Shown in pieces: positions 1-15,600 of a stretch of DNA of 64,000 nt. Made by a program: the position numbers and the translations under genes. Location: the NCBI RefSeq assembly GCF_002775205.1, contig NC_036444.1:4692501-4756500 (forward strand). The letters are read 5' to 3'. Positions within the stretch are counted from its first letter, which is position 1. Each line of letters starts with the position of its first letter. The stretch is from Xiphophorus maculatus. Taxonomy: Eukaryota; Chordata; Actinopteri; Cyprinodontiformes; Poeciliidae. The notes beneath the pieces were generated by a model that did no database searches, was not told where the DNA came from, and saw only the letters and a program-made list of their open reading frames with translations.

Positions 1-1440
1 GAATTGCTATGACAACAATAACCAAGGCACAAGCTTAGAATTAGCTTTGTCTGGGTCCTGTCTAACTTATAAACAATATTAACATTTTATTTTTTCCATA
101 TACTTTCCTTTTGTTGGTCTCAAAGCCATGGTTCATCTATGCTTTGTACTGCACTTGCCTACCAACATGGCGGTTCAGTGGAGCGGCTCACTGAACTGCT
201 CTGTTGCTCTGTAGCTTATTTAGGGCTATTTATTGTATTTTATTTAATGATTGGCAGAAACTGCTGGACAGATACTGATTTTCTGTCTTATTTGAATAAA
301 TACAGTGAACCTGAACGTGTCTGTCGTGAAGTCAAACTGGACTTGAGGTAAACAAAGAAAGGTTGCAAATGCACAACTTATCTAGAAGTTAAGTTAAATT
401 TTGAATGTTTTTGTCCTGTAAAGCTAATTGTCGTCACGCTGTGACAGTGATGAATGAGGTGCGATCAACAGACTGACACATCCTCCAGTTTCTGGTTTGT
501 TTACGGTGTGAGAGGCGAGGATTTTCAGATGCAGCTCCTCTGACTGTCAGAAGGGTTTAAGTTGTGTTCAGATGAATGGCGCCGACAGTAATACCTTTAT
601 CCCAGCAAACTGATGGGAAATATAAATAGAAGTGCTGCAGCCAGAAAGTGACTGGCACGTCTCTTACACTGTTTCAAAGTTTGTTCTATAAGAAGGGAGT
701 TGAATATGTTTGTTTCATCGCAGAAAGTGTCTGAGAAGTAATGTGTGTAAATTTCTCAAAGCTGACTGGTTCATCCATAAACAAGCTGCTTCTTAGAGGA
801 TCAGTCTGATGCTAATCAGGAAGGAAAACATGTTGCTGCACCAAAGATATCAGCTTTTATTCCATTTCTGTGCAGCAGCTATGAACAATTAGTTTTTCTT
901 GAGTGATGCAAATTAAGTTAATTAATTTGAAACAAATTAAAAGCATTCACAATTATTAGAAGCATTTTAGGACAGACATTAACTTCTGCACAGCTCCCAT
1001 TAGCAGCATGTGAACTTTGATTAGGTCTTTGCAACACCTGGGTTATTTTCTTTTATCTTAGTTTGTGATTCTTTTACCTTAAACTGTATTTCTCCACTGT
1101 GGGACAATAAATTATAGTTCTATTCTTTTCTGTTCTGCTCTAAGTGCTTATTCCTGTCCATCTTGGTATTGTTATGTCACACAACCACCTGACTCTGCAA
1201 GCTTGTCACATCATTTGTAAGTGAAATAATCCTAAGGATTATATCTGGATTTCTGTCTTTCTGGAGAATATCTACACCCAGATTATTTCCCTGAAGCTCA
1301 TCTTCATTCTGTTTCTTCTCCTGTATTTTCTACTGAGAGGTTTTCTAATAAAAACAACAACTAGTGCTTAGATTTAGGCACAAGTCAAAGTGTTTGATTT
1401 AATGCAACAAAAACAACACAAAAAAACGGCCTCTGCGTCA
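1..1440. other. Intergenic, no gene recognised
   Basis: AT-rich sequence upstream of cartpt. The open frames here are short, lack splice partners and match no family I know. I see no RNA gene or clear transposon. Regulatory DNA for cartpt may lie here but only the CRE just downstream is recognisable. Confidence 0.6.
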
Positions 1441-1446
1441 CGTCGA

Positions 1447-1454
1447 TGACGTCA
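1447..1454 (+). promoter_or_regulatory. Full palindromic CRE upstream of cartpt
   Basis: A perfect TGACGTCA lies about 160 bases before the cartpt start codon, just before a GC-rich patch that probably contains the transcription start. Mammalian CART promoters are known to be CREB/cAMP responsive through a CRE, so the site is in the expected place. No clear TATA box is visible nearby. Confidence 0.6.
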
Positions 1455-1615
1455 TCAGGGGGTCCAAAGATGCCCCGCGGTGCGGAGCGCGCGGCATTCA
1501 GTGCGTGAGACACCAGGTAGAGGAAGGTGAAGTCAACTCGCGATCTGACCTTTAACTTTCCCGCACTTTGCTTGTTTGTTTGTTTGCTTGCTTGTTTATT
1601 TGTTGTTTTGTCGGC

Positions 1616-4600
1616 ATGTGGGCGCGTGCTGTGTTGTGCGCGGCGCTACTGTCGGTTCTGTGTCCGGCCGGCTCGACGGAAGCCGAGAGGGACGAGAGAG
1701 AAGTGCAGGACTACAGCAACTCCAACAGACTGGTGAGCCCCTCCTAAAAACTAGATGCATTAAAAATAAACTTAAGAGACGCATATAGAAGTTTAATCTC
1801 TTTAAAATTAAATCTCGGCATTTGCATAAACTAATATTATACATTTTAAAACTACATAAGTTGCCTTTTTATAGTCATTTTTAGATTATATTATTATATT
1901 TTATGTCTCAAAACTATAAAAAATATTTTTCTTTGACTAATAATTCTTTATTGATAGGAGATAAGATACGCATCTCTCAAAAGATTATATACATTAACGA
2001 AAAAGGACTATAGAATTAAAATAGTTTTAATAATTTGCTTTTATTAATGTTTTGCTCCCTACACAGATTATCCACTTCTTTATAAAATATTATTTTTACT
2101 TCCAATCATAAGAATTTTGTATGTATTAATTAATGTTTTATTTTTTAATGATGTTTCTATTTGTTTAAATTTCTTAAATTCTTAGTTTAAAAAGCAAAAA
2201 GCATGGAAATATATTTTAAAATGCATTAAATAAATTAATTAAAGTATTTAAAGAGCAAGTGTAATAGTAAACATGTAAATTTTATTTATTTGGAAATATG
2301 TTTAAACTTCTTTCAAATACTTTATAAACTGGAGAATAATAAAATTTGATTTTATGACTCCAAGAAAGAAGCATCTTTCTAATCAAAAACTCTTCTGAGT
2401 CAAGTATTTCTTGCCTTAATGCTTCTGCAGTTTCACTTTTCTTGTCTTTTCTTGTCAGCTCGGAGCGCTGCATGAAGTTCTGGAGAAGCTGCAGACAAAG
2501 AGGATCAATCCCTGGGAGAAGAAATACGGACAGGTTCCTTCTGTGAGTCTCTGCAGATCCTTTTCCTCAACTTGAAAAATATTCAGAAATTTTCAGTGTA
2601 CAACTAAAACTGAAACATTATTGACAAAAGAATCCAGAACATCGCATCAGATTTATTATTAAAAGCAATCTGGAAAACAAATCAACAAAATTGTTTCAAC
2701 CAGTTGCAATGCCGCAATTTTGCCAGTAGATGGCGTGAAAGCATACATTTTACAATTAAAACCAATATTAGGTTTAAATAGTGTTGTGTTTTTATGAATA
2801 TATCAGTCACTTTCATGAAGGCAAAATTATTTGAATAATTATTTAATACCTCAGGTTATGTCCAGGTTTCCCTGCTCTGTTATATGTGTTAAAGCTGCAC
2901 ATGATCAGCATAAATATTATTCATTTTTGTCTTTTAATGACTTTGAATGCGAATCGTTCTTTTTCCAAAGCGGAATGACTGCATAACATAGTAATAATTT
3001 TTAAAGACAAAAGCTGAGTGCACAATTTATGGATTTGATCAAATCCAGTCGTTGTTAAAATTATCCAAACTTTCGCTAGCTAATAAAATAGCTTCATTCT
3101 GGGTGGATAATTGACCTCTGCTCTTGGTGTGATGGTTAGAGTTCACCTAAACTAGTTAATTAACCGTAATTCATCAGTTTTCAACAGAGTTGAGTGCTTC
3201 AGGAAGCTAACACTTAAGCTAAATGTTAGCTCTACTGTATTCAGTCTTATGCCAGCTTGGGATCATTGCCTTGTTGCAACATCCACCTCAGTCCAAGGTT
3301 GAACTAACTGTAGATTAGAGGTTAGGTGAAGACTTTGCACTATGAAATGCACCAGTACCATTGGTAGTGAAACAGACCCACAGGATGATGCAGCCACCAG
3401 GTGGCTTGAGGTTCTTAGGTTCGAGGACAATCAGCTCAAATCTTTGTCTTGTCAGACCCTAAAACTTTTCCCCTGAAGTCATCAAGCTTGACCATCTGGA
3501 CAGCTGAAAGCTTTGAATTTAGAGCAGATACTACTAATTGTGCCATTCAATCTGATTTATGCTATTATTTTTTTTATCTGTAACTTAAGTGTTTGAGCTC
3601 CGTGCAAAAATGGACACTGGCGTTCCAGTTGTTTTCAGACTTGGCCATCCTGTCCAAATTCCCAAGTATTATATAAAACAACCTGAAATTGATTTAAAAT
3701 TGGCTACAAAAATATTCTCAATTCATCTAATCAACAGTTCTCCCTCTGCGGTATTCATTAAGTTCCTTGGACCATCTGATTGTTAACATTGCGAAACAAA
3801 ATGGCCGACCCCGTTCAGAACAGGGTTTCTTCAGGTTTCACCAAGTCAATTTTAAACCATTTTAAGACCGTTACAAATTAAATCTAACACCTATATAACT
3901 ACTGAAATATTCAACAGAAATGTTTTATAATGGTAGTGCCAAGTTTTTAGCACAGAATGCACCTAGCAACATGTGAGTTGGCAACAGAAGTGGTCTAATG
4001 GGGAAGACAAACGTTGTTTAGCCGACTGCCAATAGATTTACATCAGAGATACAATAAAGTACAGAAGCGTGTTGATGTCACGGAGGAAGATACTTTTTGA
4101 ACACTATTAAACAATATAATTATCACGTTACAACGTGATTGCGTTCGAAAAAGTATTTTCCTCCGTTACAGCAAAAGCCAGCTAGCTAGCAGCTAGTTAG
4201 CGGAAGCCTGAAACACAAAACGTAATGAAAATGTCTGCAGGTGACTTAAACTTTCGCCTGACAGAAAAGTTGCACAATAAAAAAAATTACATCTTATGCG
4301 AGATTAAATAGTCCTGCTATGACAAAATTTTAAAATAGTGATTATTTAAGGTCAACTTATATTTGTCTAATAAATGTAAGATATTTTAAGGTCTTAATTT
4401 TAGATACAGGAATTTAAGACACCCTGCAAAAAATAAACGGTAACGATGTTTTTCCCTTATCGAACCACTACGGTTTTTCTCTGACCAACATCAGCTTATA
4501 CCAAAGTTAATGTCGATATATTAACTTTGGTATATTGTGCATCCTTGATGTGGATTAGATTTTTAAGAAATCCCCCCAAACTCAAACTTGAGCACCTAAT

Positions 4601-4889
4601 TCTTGTCTTCTAAAATAATTTCAGTTGAATGCTTTATTATTCCACCGTGAAAAATGAATGTCTTACATTCCCTCTGATCATTAGTGCTCACATCTGTATG
4701 ATAAATCAGATACATCATTAACTGTCATTATTCAGGTGTTCAACACGCGACCTGACTCTTTATTTCTTCCTCTGTGTTCAGTGTGACCTCGGGGAGCACT
4801 GCGCCATCAGGAAAGGATCTCGGATCGGGAAGATGTGCGATTGTCCCAGAGGAGCTTTCTGCAACTTCTTCCTGCTGAAGTGCTTATGA
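1616..4889 (+). CDS. cartpt: CART prepropeptide (cocaine- and amphetamine-regulated transcript)
   Basis: Three coding exons, 1616-1732, 2459-2542 and 4782-4889, join in frame to a protein of 102 residues. The start is the ATG that opens a hydrophobic signal peptide ([19 protein letters not shown]). A larger overlapping frame that starts upstream does not continue into exon 2. Exon 2 encodes [15 protein letters not shown] and the processing-site region [10 protein letters not shown]. Exon 3 encodes the knot, with six cysteines in the order CDLGEHC, MCDC, FC, KCL, expected to form three disulfides. CART is a secreted neuropeptide that suppresses feeding in vertebrates, stored in the regulated pathway and cut at dibasic sites. 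Teleosts have several CART paralogues; which one this is cannot be told here. Introns are 726 bp and about 2.2 kb; the second holds repeat debris. Confidence 0.95.
3160..3500. repeat. Decayed repeat in cartpt intron 2
   Basis: The text around 3240-3480 resembles the non-coding debris of Tc1-like elements common in fish introns (an 'aacatccacctcagtcc' and 'cttgtcagaccc' style stretch). No terminal repeats or intact frame are visible. Identification is by recall only. Confidence 0.3.
4084..4172. repeat. Inverted repeat (MITE-like) in cartpt intron 2
   Basis: Left arm GGAGGAAGATACTTTTTGAAC and its near-complementary right arm (GTTCGAAAAAGTATTTTCCTCC) bound a short AT-rich loop that contains a second small inverted repeat (ATCACGTT / AACGTGAT). 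This is the look of a small foldback DNA element. Confidence 0.5.
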
Positions 4890-5001
4890 GCCAAAACACG
4901 TCATCAAGAGTGTGTTGTAAAGCTGTAAATTTTCCATTAGAAAGACAAACATCCAGGCTGCATGTAAGGAGCCTTCAGTGTGGAATCACTGTGTGTTGTG
5001 C

Positions 5002-5007
5002 ATTAAA
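5002..5007 (+). terminator. Poly(A) signal of cartpt
   Basis: ATTAAA lies 113 bases after the cartpt stop codon, followed by T-rich sequence. It is the only good signal before the next gene. Confidence 0.6.
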
Positions 5008-5039
5008 GATGTTTTTGCTTTAAACTGAAACTCTGCTTC

Positions 5040-5885
5040 ATTTTATAATCCACATGAACTGGATAAAAACAGAAATTTAACTGGTTATTAGGGCTGGGCG
5101 ATATGGTTTCAAAATAAACTGATTTTTACATACCAGATGCATTTTTTTCCCTCACTTGTTTTAATAAGACAGAAAATATTTTCAAAAGTTAAGTATTTCT
5201 ATCAAATAGTATCTGTAAAACTTATACCAAAGTGTAACTTTACAAGATTCTCAATATTCCTCATTTTAATATTTTTATTTTTCATGTTGGAGTTTTTGTA
5301 AAATTACACTTTATTCTAATATTACAACTTTATTCTCATGTTATTCCAACTGTTTTTTTTTTTTTAAATATTTTAACTTTTTTTCTTGTAATTAAAAAAT
5401 AATAATTGTAGCCTGGCCCTGATATTCTGTTGTAAAGTTAACCTGAATTCAAAGTCCAAACAGAAGTTGTAATAAACGCTTGTGAAACAAGATGGCGGTT
5501 CTGGGCGTGTTGACATAGCTGAACTACGGAAACCCGAGGAGTTCATTGGTGAAAAAACAAGATTTAATCTTCAAAAGATAAAAGTACAATCAATAAAATC
5601 AATTTATCACCCAGCCTTACTGGCTACATTAAAAAACAAACAAGTTTGGTTAAAAGTTTTAATAAAACATACTGAATAAGATAAGATTTATTTGTCATCG
5701 TCATCGACAGATTACAACGAGATTGGGATTTGCTCTGTATATGTATAGAATATAGCTGAAGACGTCAATTCGAAGATCTTGGAAGTGACAGGATTCGAAC
5801 TCCATCTAAATTTATTCCAGTGAAACATAATTTAACACATCAGAAATCAGCAGTCCCGCACAGCCAACGCTTTTTTTGTCCCAAA
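5040..5885. other. Spacer between cartpt and rps17, repeat debris
   Basis: The stretch starts with the 'gggctgggcgatatgg' text seen in many fish repeats (about 5091) and has T-rich low complexity at 5340-5400. Near 5680-5740 lies a TTTATTTGTCAT...ACAACGAGATTGGG segment like the 3' tail of fish retroposons. No gene is seen. Confidence 0.5.
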
Positions 5886-5890
5886 CGGAT

Positions 5891-5896
5891 TTTATT
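5891..5896 (-). terminator. Poly(A) signal of rps17
   Basis: AATAAA on the minus strand, about 20 bases past the rps17 stop codon. Such a short 3' UTR is normal for ribosomal protein genes. Confidence 0.75.
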
Positions 5897-5917
5897 AGGA
5901 ATAAAGTTTACAGACGT

Positions 5918-9885
<3,968 letters not shown>

Positions 9886-9889
9886 GTTG

Positions 9890-9925
9890 GATCGGCCTGG
9901 TAGAAGAGACCGAGAAGACTTCCGG
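9890..9925 (-). promoter_or_regulatory. Probable 5' TOP / transcription start of rps17
   Basis: The minus strand just upstream of the Met-only exon reads TCTTCTCGGTCTCTTCTACC, pyrimidine-rich as in TOP mRNAs. The exact cap site is not determinable by eye. Confidence 0.4.
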
Positions 9926-9929
9926 TGGA

Positions 9930-11580
9930 AGTTTAAAACCGACGGAGGTTTAACTGCAGTGACACCCTGTGGCTAAAAGCTGAAACTACAAAAACAAAAG
10001 CCATATAACGCTTAAAAATATTAAATCACACTTCAGAGTGATTTAATTTCAATCAGTGGTACTAGTATGAAGAAGAAAAGTCCCTACTGTAGGAAATAAA
10101 ATATTATTTTCAAACAAATCAGGATCAGGTATTCTAATATCTAGAATTCTTACAGGACTTGACATAAAAAATACCCCTTTTTATCAATTAGGCCGTCCTT
10201 CAGTTTGATCCCTTCTCCCATGAAATATGCAAAACCCTTAATACTGCAAAGCCAGAATGTAAATTAGATGATTTGAGGGGCTTTCACTTACTTGTTTGGT
10301 ATTTATAAAATAATTAGGCAGGTTTGTTAGTATCAGGGAATGCTATAGTATTACGATTCCAGTGCACATATACCTTGATGTTCCTGTGCAAGTGGCAAAC
10401 TGTATGTCATTTTTTATCCAGAAAGTACCTTGTTTTTCTGCTTAAATGGTAATAATGATTGCAGTTTGGCTACAACCATTGTCCTATTTTCCTTATCAAT
10501 TTCTAACAGTTTACTGTTTAGATTTATGAGGAACTCTTTCAAAGTAAAAAAAACATATGAATAAGAATGCACCACAATAATCCGATAGTCATGTGATCTC
10601 ATTTATTTAGTGTAAAATAAATCTACAAAACATGTACACAACAATACTGCTTATTATATTAGCTAACATACATTCAGTAGCTTTCTATTAAAGGGAAAGT
10701 CCAACATTTCAGCGACTATACTCAGGATTATTGCATGATTTACAGTTTCTGGCTCTAAGTGATCATTTGTACCTTATTCAGTGTTTAAATGAAAATAAAA
10801 TAATTGAACAGATCTGAGATTTAGTTTCGTTTACAATAAACCAAACCACATATTTCCCTGATTTTAGCCTCTGCAGAACTCAACTGTTTTTAAACCTCAT
10901 GCATTGTTCTTGTAATGTGTGCTTTTACCTTTATAACACCTTATTGGAAGTCACACAAATTAAACAAAAAAAAGCGTAGCAATTCATCTAGATAATGTGA
11001 CAGCAATGGAGTCTAAGTATAAAACTGAGAAAAAATACAAGAAAAACAGAACTCATTAAACATTGTTTGTTTGATTTTTTGGAAAAATACATGCAAATAA
11101 GACAAAATGGACCAATAAGAGTTACATTTGCAGGGCTCATTGGGATTTTTCAGTGATTCGACTTCCTAAGAGCAAACGTTGATTTATTTACCTTACAAAC
11201 CATTCTTTAGTTGGTTTTGTCCAACTGCTTCCTCCATTTAGGCTTTACTGTTGGTCTAATTCTATCAGGATTTCCCTGAGCTCTCCTTGAAAGAGCCCCA
11301 CTCTTGCTGCTTTGAGTTTTCAGAAGGAAAAATAAAGCCATCAGATGTACTGATTTACCGGTAGCCATCAGTGTAAGTACTAAAAGAAAGAGTGTTGGCA
11401 GTTTCTTTGCTATGAACCACATGGGTGCGTTTTAATACAGTACCAAGACAGAAAGACATCAGCATGATTTTAGAGAAACAACTGCTGCTACCCATGAAAG
11501 AGTTGCAAGGTAAGATTATTTACAGATTAAAGTCAATCATTCTACATGGAGAAAGATTGATGAAAACAAAAATCTTTTAA
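9930..11580. other. Spacer between rps17 and the endophilin gene, first part
   Basis: AT-rich DNA without recognisable domains. The only frame with some gene-like context is the one at 11207-11422, listed separately. No RNA gene is seen. Confidence 0.5.
11207..11422 (-). CDS. Possible small secreted peptide, unrecognised
   Basis: An uninterrupted 71-codon frame starts MWFIAKKLPTLFLLVLTLMA, which looks like a signal peptide with a basic n-region and a leucine-rich core. It ends in a strongly basic tail (LSRRAQGNPDRIRPTVKPKW then RKQLDKTN) that includes a dibasic RR. A minus-strand AATAAA overlaps plus 11180-11190, within about 30 bases of the stop. Against it: no family recognised, base use like the surrounding AT-rich DNA, no visible splice partners, and a frame of this length can arise by chance. 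Treat it as a hypothesis. Confidence 0.2.
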   Translation of the reverse strand: MWFIAKKLPTLFLLVLTLMATGKSVHLMALFFLLKTQSSKSGALSRRAQGNPDRIRPTVKPKWRKQLDKTN

Positions 11581-11589
11581 GAAGTGGAA

Positions 11590-11960
11590 AACCCACCAAA
11601 TTCACCATAAGGACCAGGATCTGGCCACCTCGCAGTTACCAAGGCAACCATTAACTCCTCCGTATACAAAGGTGTGTGAAGCCACCCGTCCAACAACTGA
11701 AGTTTGGTCATTAACATGGAAATGACTTCAAACACAGCAGCAAATCTAAGACAGCATCAATGTGTATGTCTGGCCTACTCAAAGCCCAGACCTCAACTTG
11801 ATTGAAATGCTGCAATGAGACCTTCAAAGAAGTACAGGAAAGTAAAAAAAATCCTGCTGAAAGCTTTTCCTGCTGGATGTGGCTCTACCAGCTGATGGAT
11901 CCTGTGGTGAACTAAGTGTTTCACACATAGTTTCTAAATTTTTGCTCACTTATTTGATCG
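11590..11960 (+). mobile_element. Relic of a Tc1-like DNA transposon
   Basis: The stretch around 11765-11830 reads in part as WPTQSPDLNLIEMLQ, matching the Tc1 transposase motif WPxQSPDLNPIExLW. Stops and frame changes interrupt it on both sides, and I see no intact terminal repeats. It is an old, inactive copy. Confidence 0.55.
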
Positions 11961-11989
11961 TTTTTTTTAGTTTGAGCCACTTTTTGACC

Positions 11990-12345
11990 CACTGAAGGCC
12001 AAACTATACTTACCAAGTATTTTTTTGTCAAGTTTCTAGCTCGAAAATCTTAGTACACTTGCAAGTAACTTTTCAGCAAGATACAAGAGCTTCTTTTAAG
12101 TCAGTAATTCCTTAATATAGATGAAAAAGAACTTGTTCCACTGGCATTTTTTTCAATTAAAAACTTGTTATAAGTTGAATAATCTGCCAGTGGAACTAGT
12201 ACTCTTTCATCAACATTTACTTAAAATAAGCTCCTATATCTTGGTAAAAAGTTACCTGTGGGTTGTCTTATTTCAAGTGCACTAGGATATTTGCACTAGA
12301 AACTAGATCAAACAATATTTGGTAAGAAGAAGAGTGTTTTCAGTG
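11990..12345. repeat. Palindromic MITE, CACTG-ended family (copy 1)
   Basis: The element begins CACTG and ends CAGTG. The two halves are near inverted repeats (TTGTTCCACTGGCA against TGCCAGTGGAACTAG near the middle; TAGTACACTTGCAAG against CAAGTGCACTAGG nearer the ends). The same family, with better ends, is at 17764-18533. It is a non-autonomous DNA element of a kind abundant in teleosts. Confidence 0.7.
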
Positions 12346-12651
12346 TAAGAGATAAAACCTTGGTACTTGTAGAAGTTGTACCTCTGAAGACCAAAAGCTG
12401 AGCATTAAGTCAGGTTCAGTGGGAACTCAACAGACTCTATGTGAAGTTTTTTTTTCTTTGTGTTTTTATAAACTAAGATTTATAAAAAAAAGAACAAAAA
12501 CGCAGTGAGAAGGATTCTCTGAAGGCACCCGTCGACCCTGTTTCTCTTTATAACTGATTCACTTATAGAAAAGTGCAAACAGAAGCGTCAGAACTTGCAT
12601 ATTATCAGAAGTCGGACCCGACATCCAGCTCCAGAGTTCGATGAGACGTTG

Positions 12652-15600
12652 TCACGGTAACGGCAGAGGCACCAGCACCTCCACGTAGCTGACGGGTAGA
12701 AGCCCGGATCGCTCCCCGAGCGTTCCCTCGTACCAGTCGCCGTCAACCTGGCCGGTGAGGATGATGACCTCTCCCTCGCTGAAGTCCAGCTCGTCGTCGC
12801 GTTTTGACGTGAAGGAGAAAATCGCCCGGCAACACGGCTGATTCAGGAGCAGCTTACAGTCAGCTGAGAGGAAATCAGAGGGACAAAAGAGAGAAAAAAT
12901 GCAGTTAAACCTCCAGTTAAACTTCAGATGTTTTGATCGCTGATGCTGGACTCAGGTTGAAAACTCTGAAACTTCTTAGACAAAAAAACAAGATGAGTGG
13001 AAGACGCTGGAATCTCACTGGGGTAACTGGTCTCTGCTAAAACAGCCAAAAGATGTTTTCTCACCAAAGTTGGAGATGAAGCTGTCTGGGCTGGATGTTA
13101 TCGCCGAGGTCTCTTCTCCTGAGACCAGATTAGATGAAAACAAAAGTAAGTTTTACAAGACATTTGCAGATCAGCCTTAAAGGCCAGTATTATGAGTTTT
13201 CCAATCACATAGAATGATTTTATAGCTCACCTAAGTCCTATAAAACTGCGACCTTCAGTTGTTATTCACTCCACACCATTGTTTTTGTATTTGTGGCAAA
13301 ACATTTAACTGCTGCTGCGCCAGTTACTCAACAGGTTGTCGCTAGGTAACCAAAGAATGAGTGAGTTGCTAGGTAACCAAAGAATGAGTGCGTTGCTAGG
13401 TAACCAAAGAATGAGTGAGTTGCTAGGTAACCAAAGAGTGCTTTGTAATTCCCCCAGAATTTTGTGCCATTCTGGATCAAACAGCTCAGTGAAATTATTG
13501 ATTATTGTCTGTTGACATCAATCACATGTCTACTGTAATACATATTGTTATTGATTTATTATCCAACTGACTGGAAACCAGAGCATCTGTGAGATGATGT
13601 TGTTCCAGAACCTGAGTAATTGATGTTTTGTTTTTGTTCAGGTTCAGAAAGTTGACCTCTAAACACCTTTAAAAAGGTTCAACATGGAGGAAGTATCTGG
13701 AACAGACCTGAGGACCGAGGAGCCGCAGCTGACAGCTGGTAGTAAAACCCGACAGTACTGCTGGGGTCGGCTCCGACGGGAATCTTCTCGGATCTGAAGT
13801 GGAGCGCTGGTTTGTTACTGGCAGCAGTCAACCTGATGTAAGGGAGAGGTCAAAGGTTATGTGGAGACAGATTTAACACTTTAATTCTGATGGTTCTGAT
13901 AATTAAACGTGGAAGAGGATATCAATAAACATTTGGTTTTGTCTCACTACAATAGAAACGCATCGATCCAATATCAATATCTGTATCGGAAATGAAAATG
14001 AAAACAATTCTAGATTGGCACTGGTGACGATGTATCCAATCCATGCTTCATGATTTCTCTTACACTATATTTAAAGTTTGTAATTACACTTTCTGAACCA
14101 TTTGAAAGAAAGTTTGTAGCAGTTTATTATTACATGTTTGACCAAAGTAGTCAACTTGTTGTTTTTGTCTGTTTCAGTTTCTTTTATTATTTATTTTACA
14201 TTGGCTGGTTTACTCCCAATTGCTCTGACTGAACAAATTAAAGTTGATTTGTTTTTACACGTTTGACCAAACTTGTGAAGTTATTTGTGTTTTTAAGTCT
14301 GTTGTTATTCAGTACATTTATGTCTGGTTTTTTTAAAAAAGAAATGTTTGAAGTCACTGTTTCTCTCAATCACATCGGTATCAGCTGATACCAAACTTCA
14401 GATATCGATATTGCAAGTGAAAAATGTGGATCGGTGCATTCCTACATGAAGCCAAACTCACCTGGCCTGCAGGTCGCTTTGCAGGTCCAGCAACATGCGT
14501 TGGGCGTTGTGGTGGAAATCGAGCAGAGAGGCGATCAGAGCAGCCAGTGGGCGGATCAGATCCACCTGCAGGAGAAACACCAGAGCGGATCGGTAGCACC
14601 GCTTCCTGACTCCATGCATGAATCAAGTCCAACTCATCATTTCTAAGGATTTTCTCCTTTGAGTCATCTCTGCTAATCAGACAGACAAACTGATTTTCTT
14701 TCCTAGTTTGATGTGGACATTTGGGACATTCTCAATGTTTTCAATAATTGGAGCACATGTGAAGAAATGCAACTAATGATTATTTTATTTATTTAAATTA
14801 ATTTTATTTTGCTGACCTTTGAGATCCAAAGATATAAATGGTATTATAAATAAAACCCATTGTTACTATTATTATTATTATTATTATTTATATTATTGTA
14901 ACTGACTGAATCCTTCTGCATGATCTTTTTTGTCTAAATTGAATTGACTAAGGCTTTAAGAGCTTATAATGTGGTTAAAATTGGTGAAAATGGGGCGTGC
15001 AGTGGTGGCGGAGGGTTTGGAGGCCTTAGTCCTCGACGCGGACGTCGTGGGTTCGACTCCCAGTCCCGGCGACCTTTGCCGCATGTTCTCTCCTCGCCCT
15101 CTTTCCTGTCTGCCTACTGTCGCAAAAAATACGAGCCAGTAGCGCCGCAAAAACTCTTCGGAAAAAAATAAAATAAAATTGGTGAAAATAAATCTTTATG
15201 AAGGATTGAAGCGTTTCAAATTCCTACTCGATAAAACCGTTTTTAAATTTTATTTTGAAAATTAGAGAAGAATCAAAATGGCTGGACATTTTGGGGGATT
15301 CAAAGTGCAGAAAAGACCTGGTTTGTCTTTCCGGAAACCAGGTCATGAAGATTTTTTTTTCTGGTAATTAGTCCCAAACTTTCTTTAGACTTGTCTTACG
15401 GTTTCCTACAGTACAGGTTGAACAAAATTAAACAGAAATAGTAAAAGAATAAACATCTGGTTTCCAGCTCACATCACTGTCCAGCAGGACGAACATGCTC
15501 TTCTCTGCCAACTCTTTGGACGTCATAAACTTATCCCACGCCAGCCGAACACTTTCCGTTGACACTTTTCCTCTTCGTCTCTTCTTATAGTCAAAATCGA

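Noticed and set aside
1527-1788. Two plus-strand frames overlapping cartpt exon 1
   Set aside because: Neither continues into exon 2; the ATG at 1616 gives the CART signal peptide and joins all three exons.
13336-13440. CRISPR-like array
   Set aside because: Four 27-bp units are directly adjacent with no unique spacers, and the genome is a vertebrate's.
15000-15100. tRNA gene (B-box and tRNA-like fold)
   Set aside because: It is the head of a SINE with an A-rich tail and target duplications; the cloverleaf is not complete.
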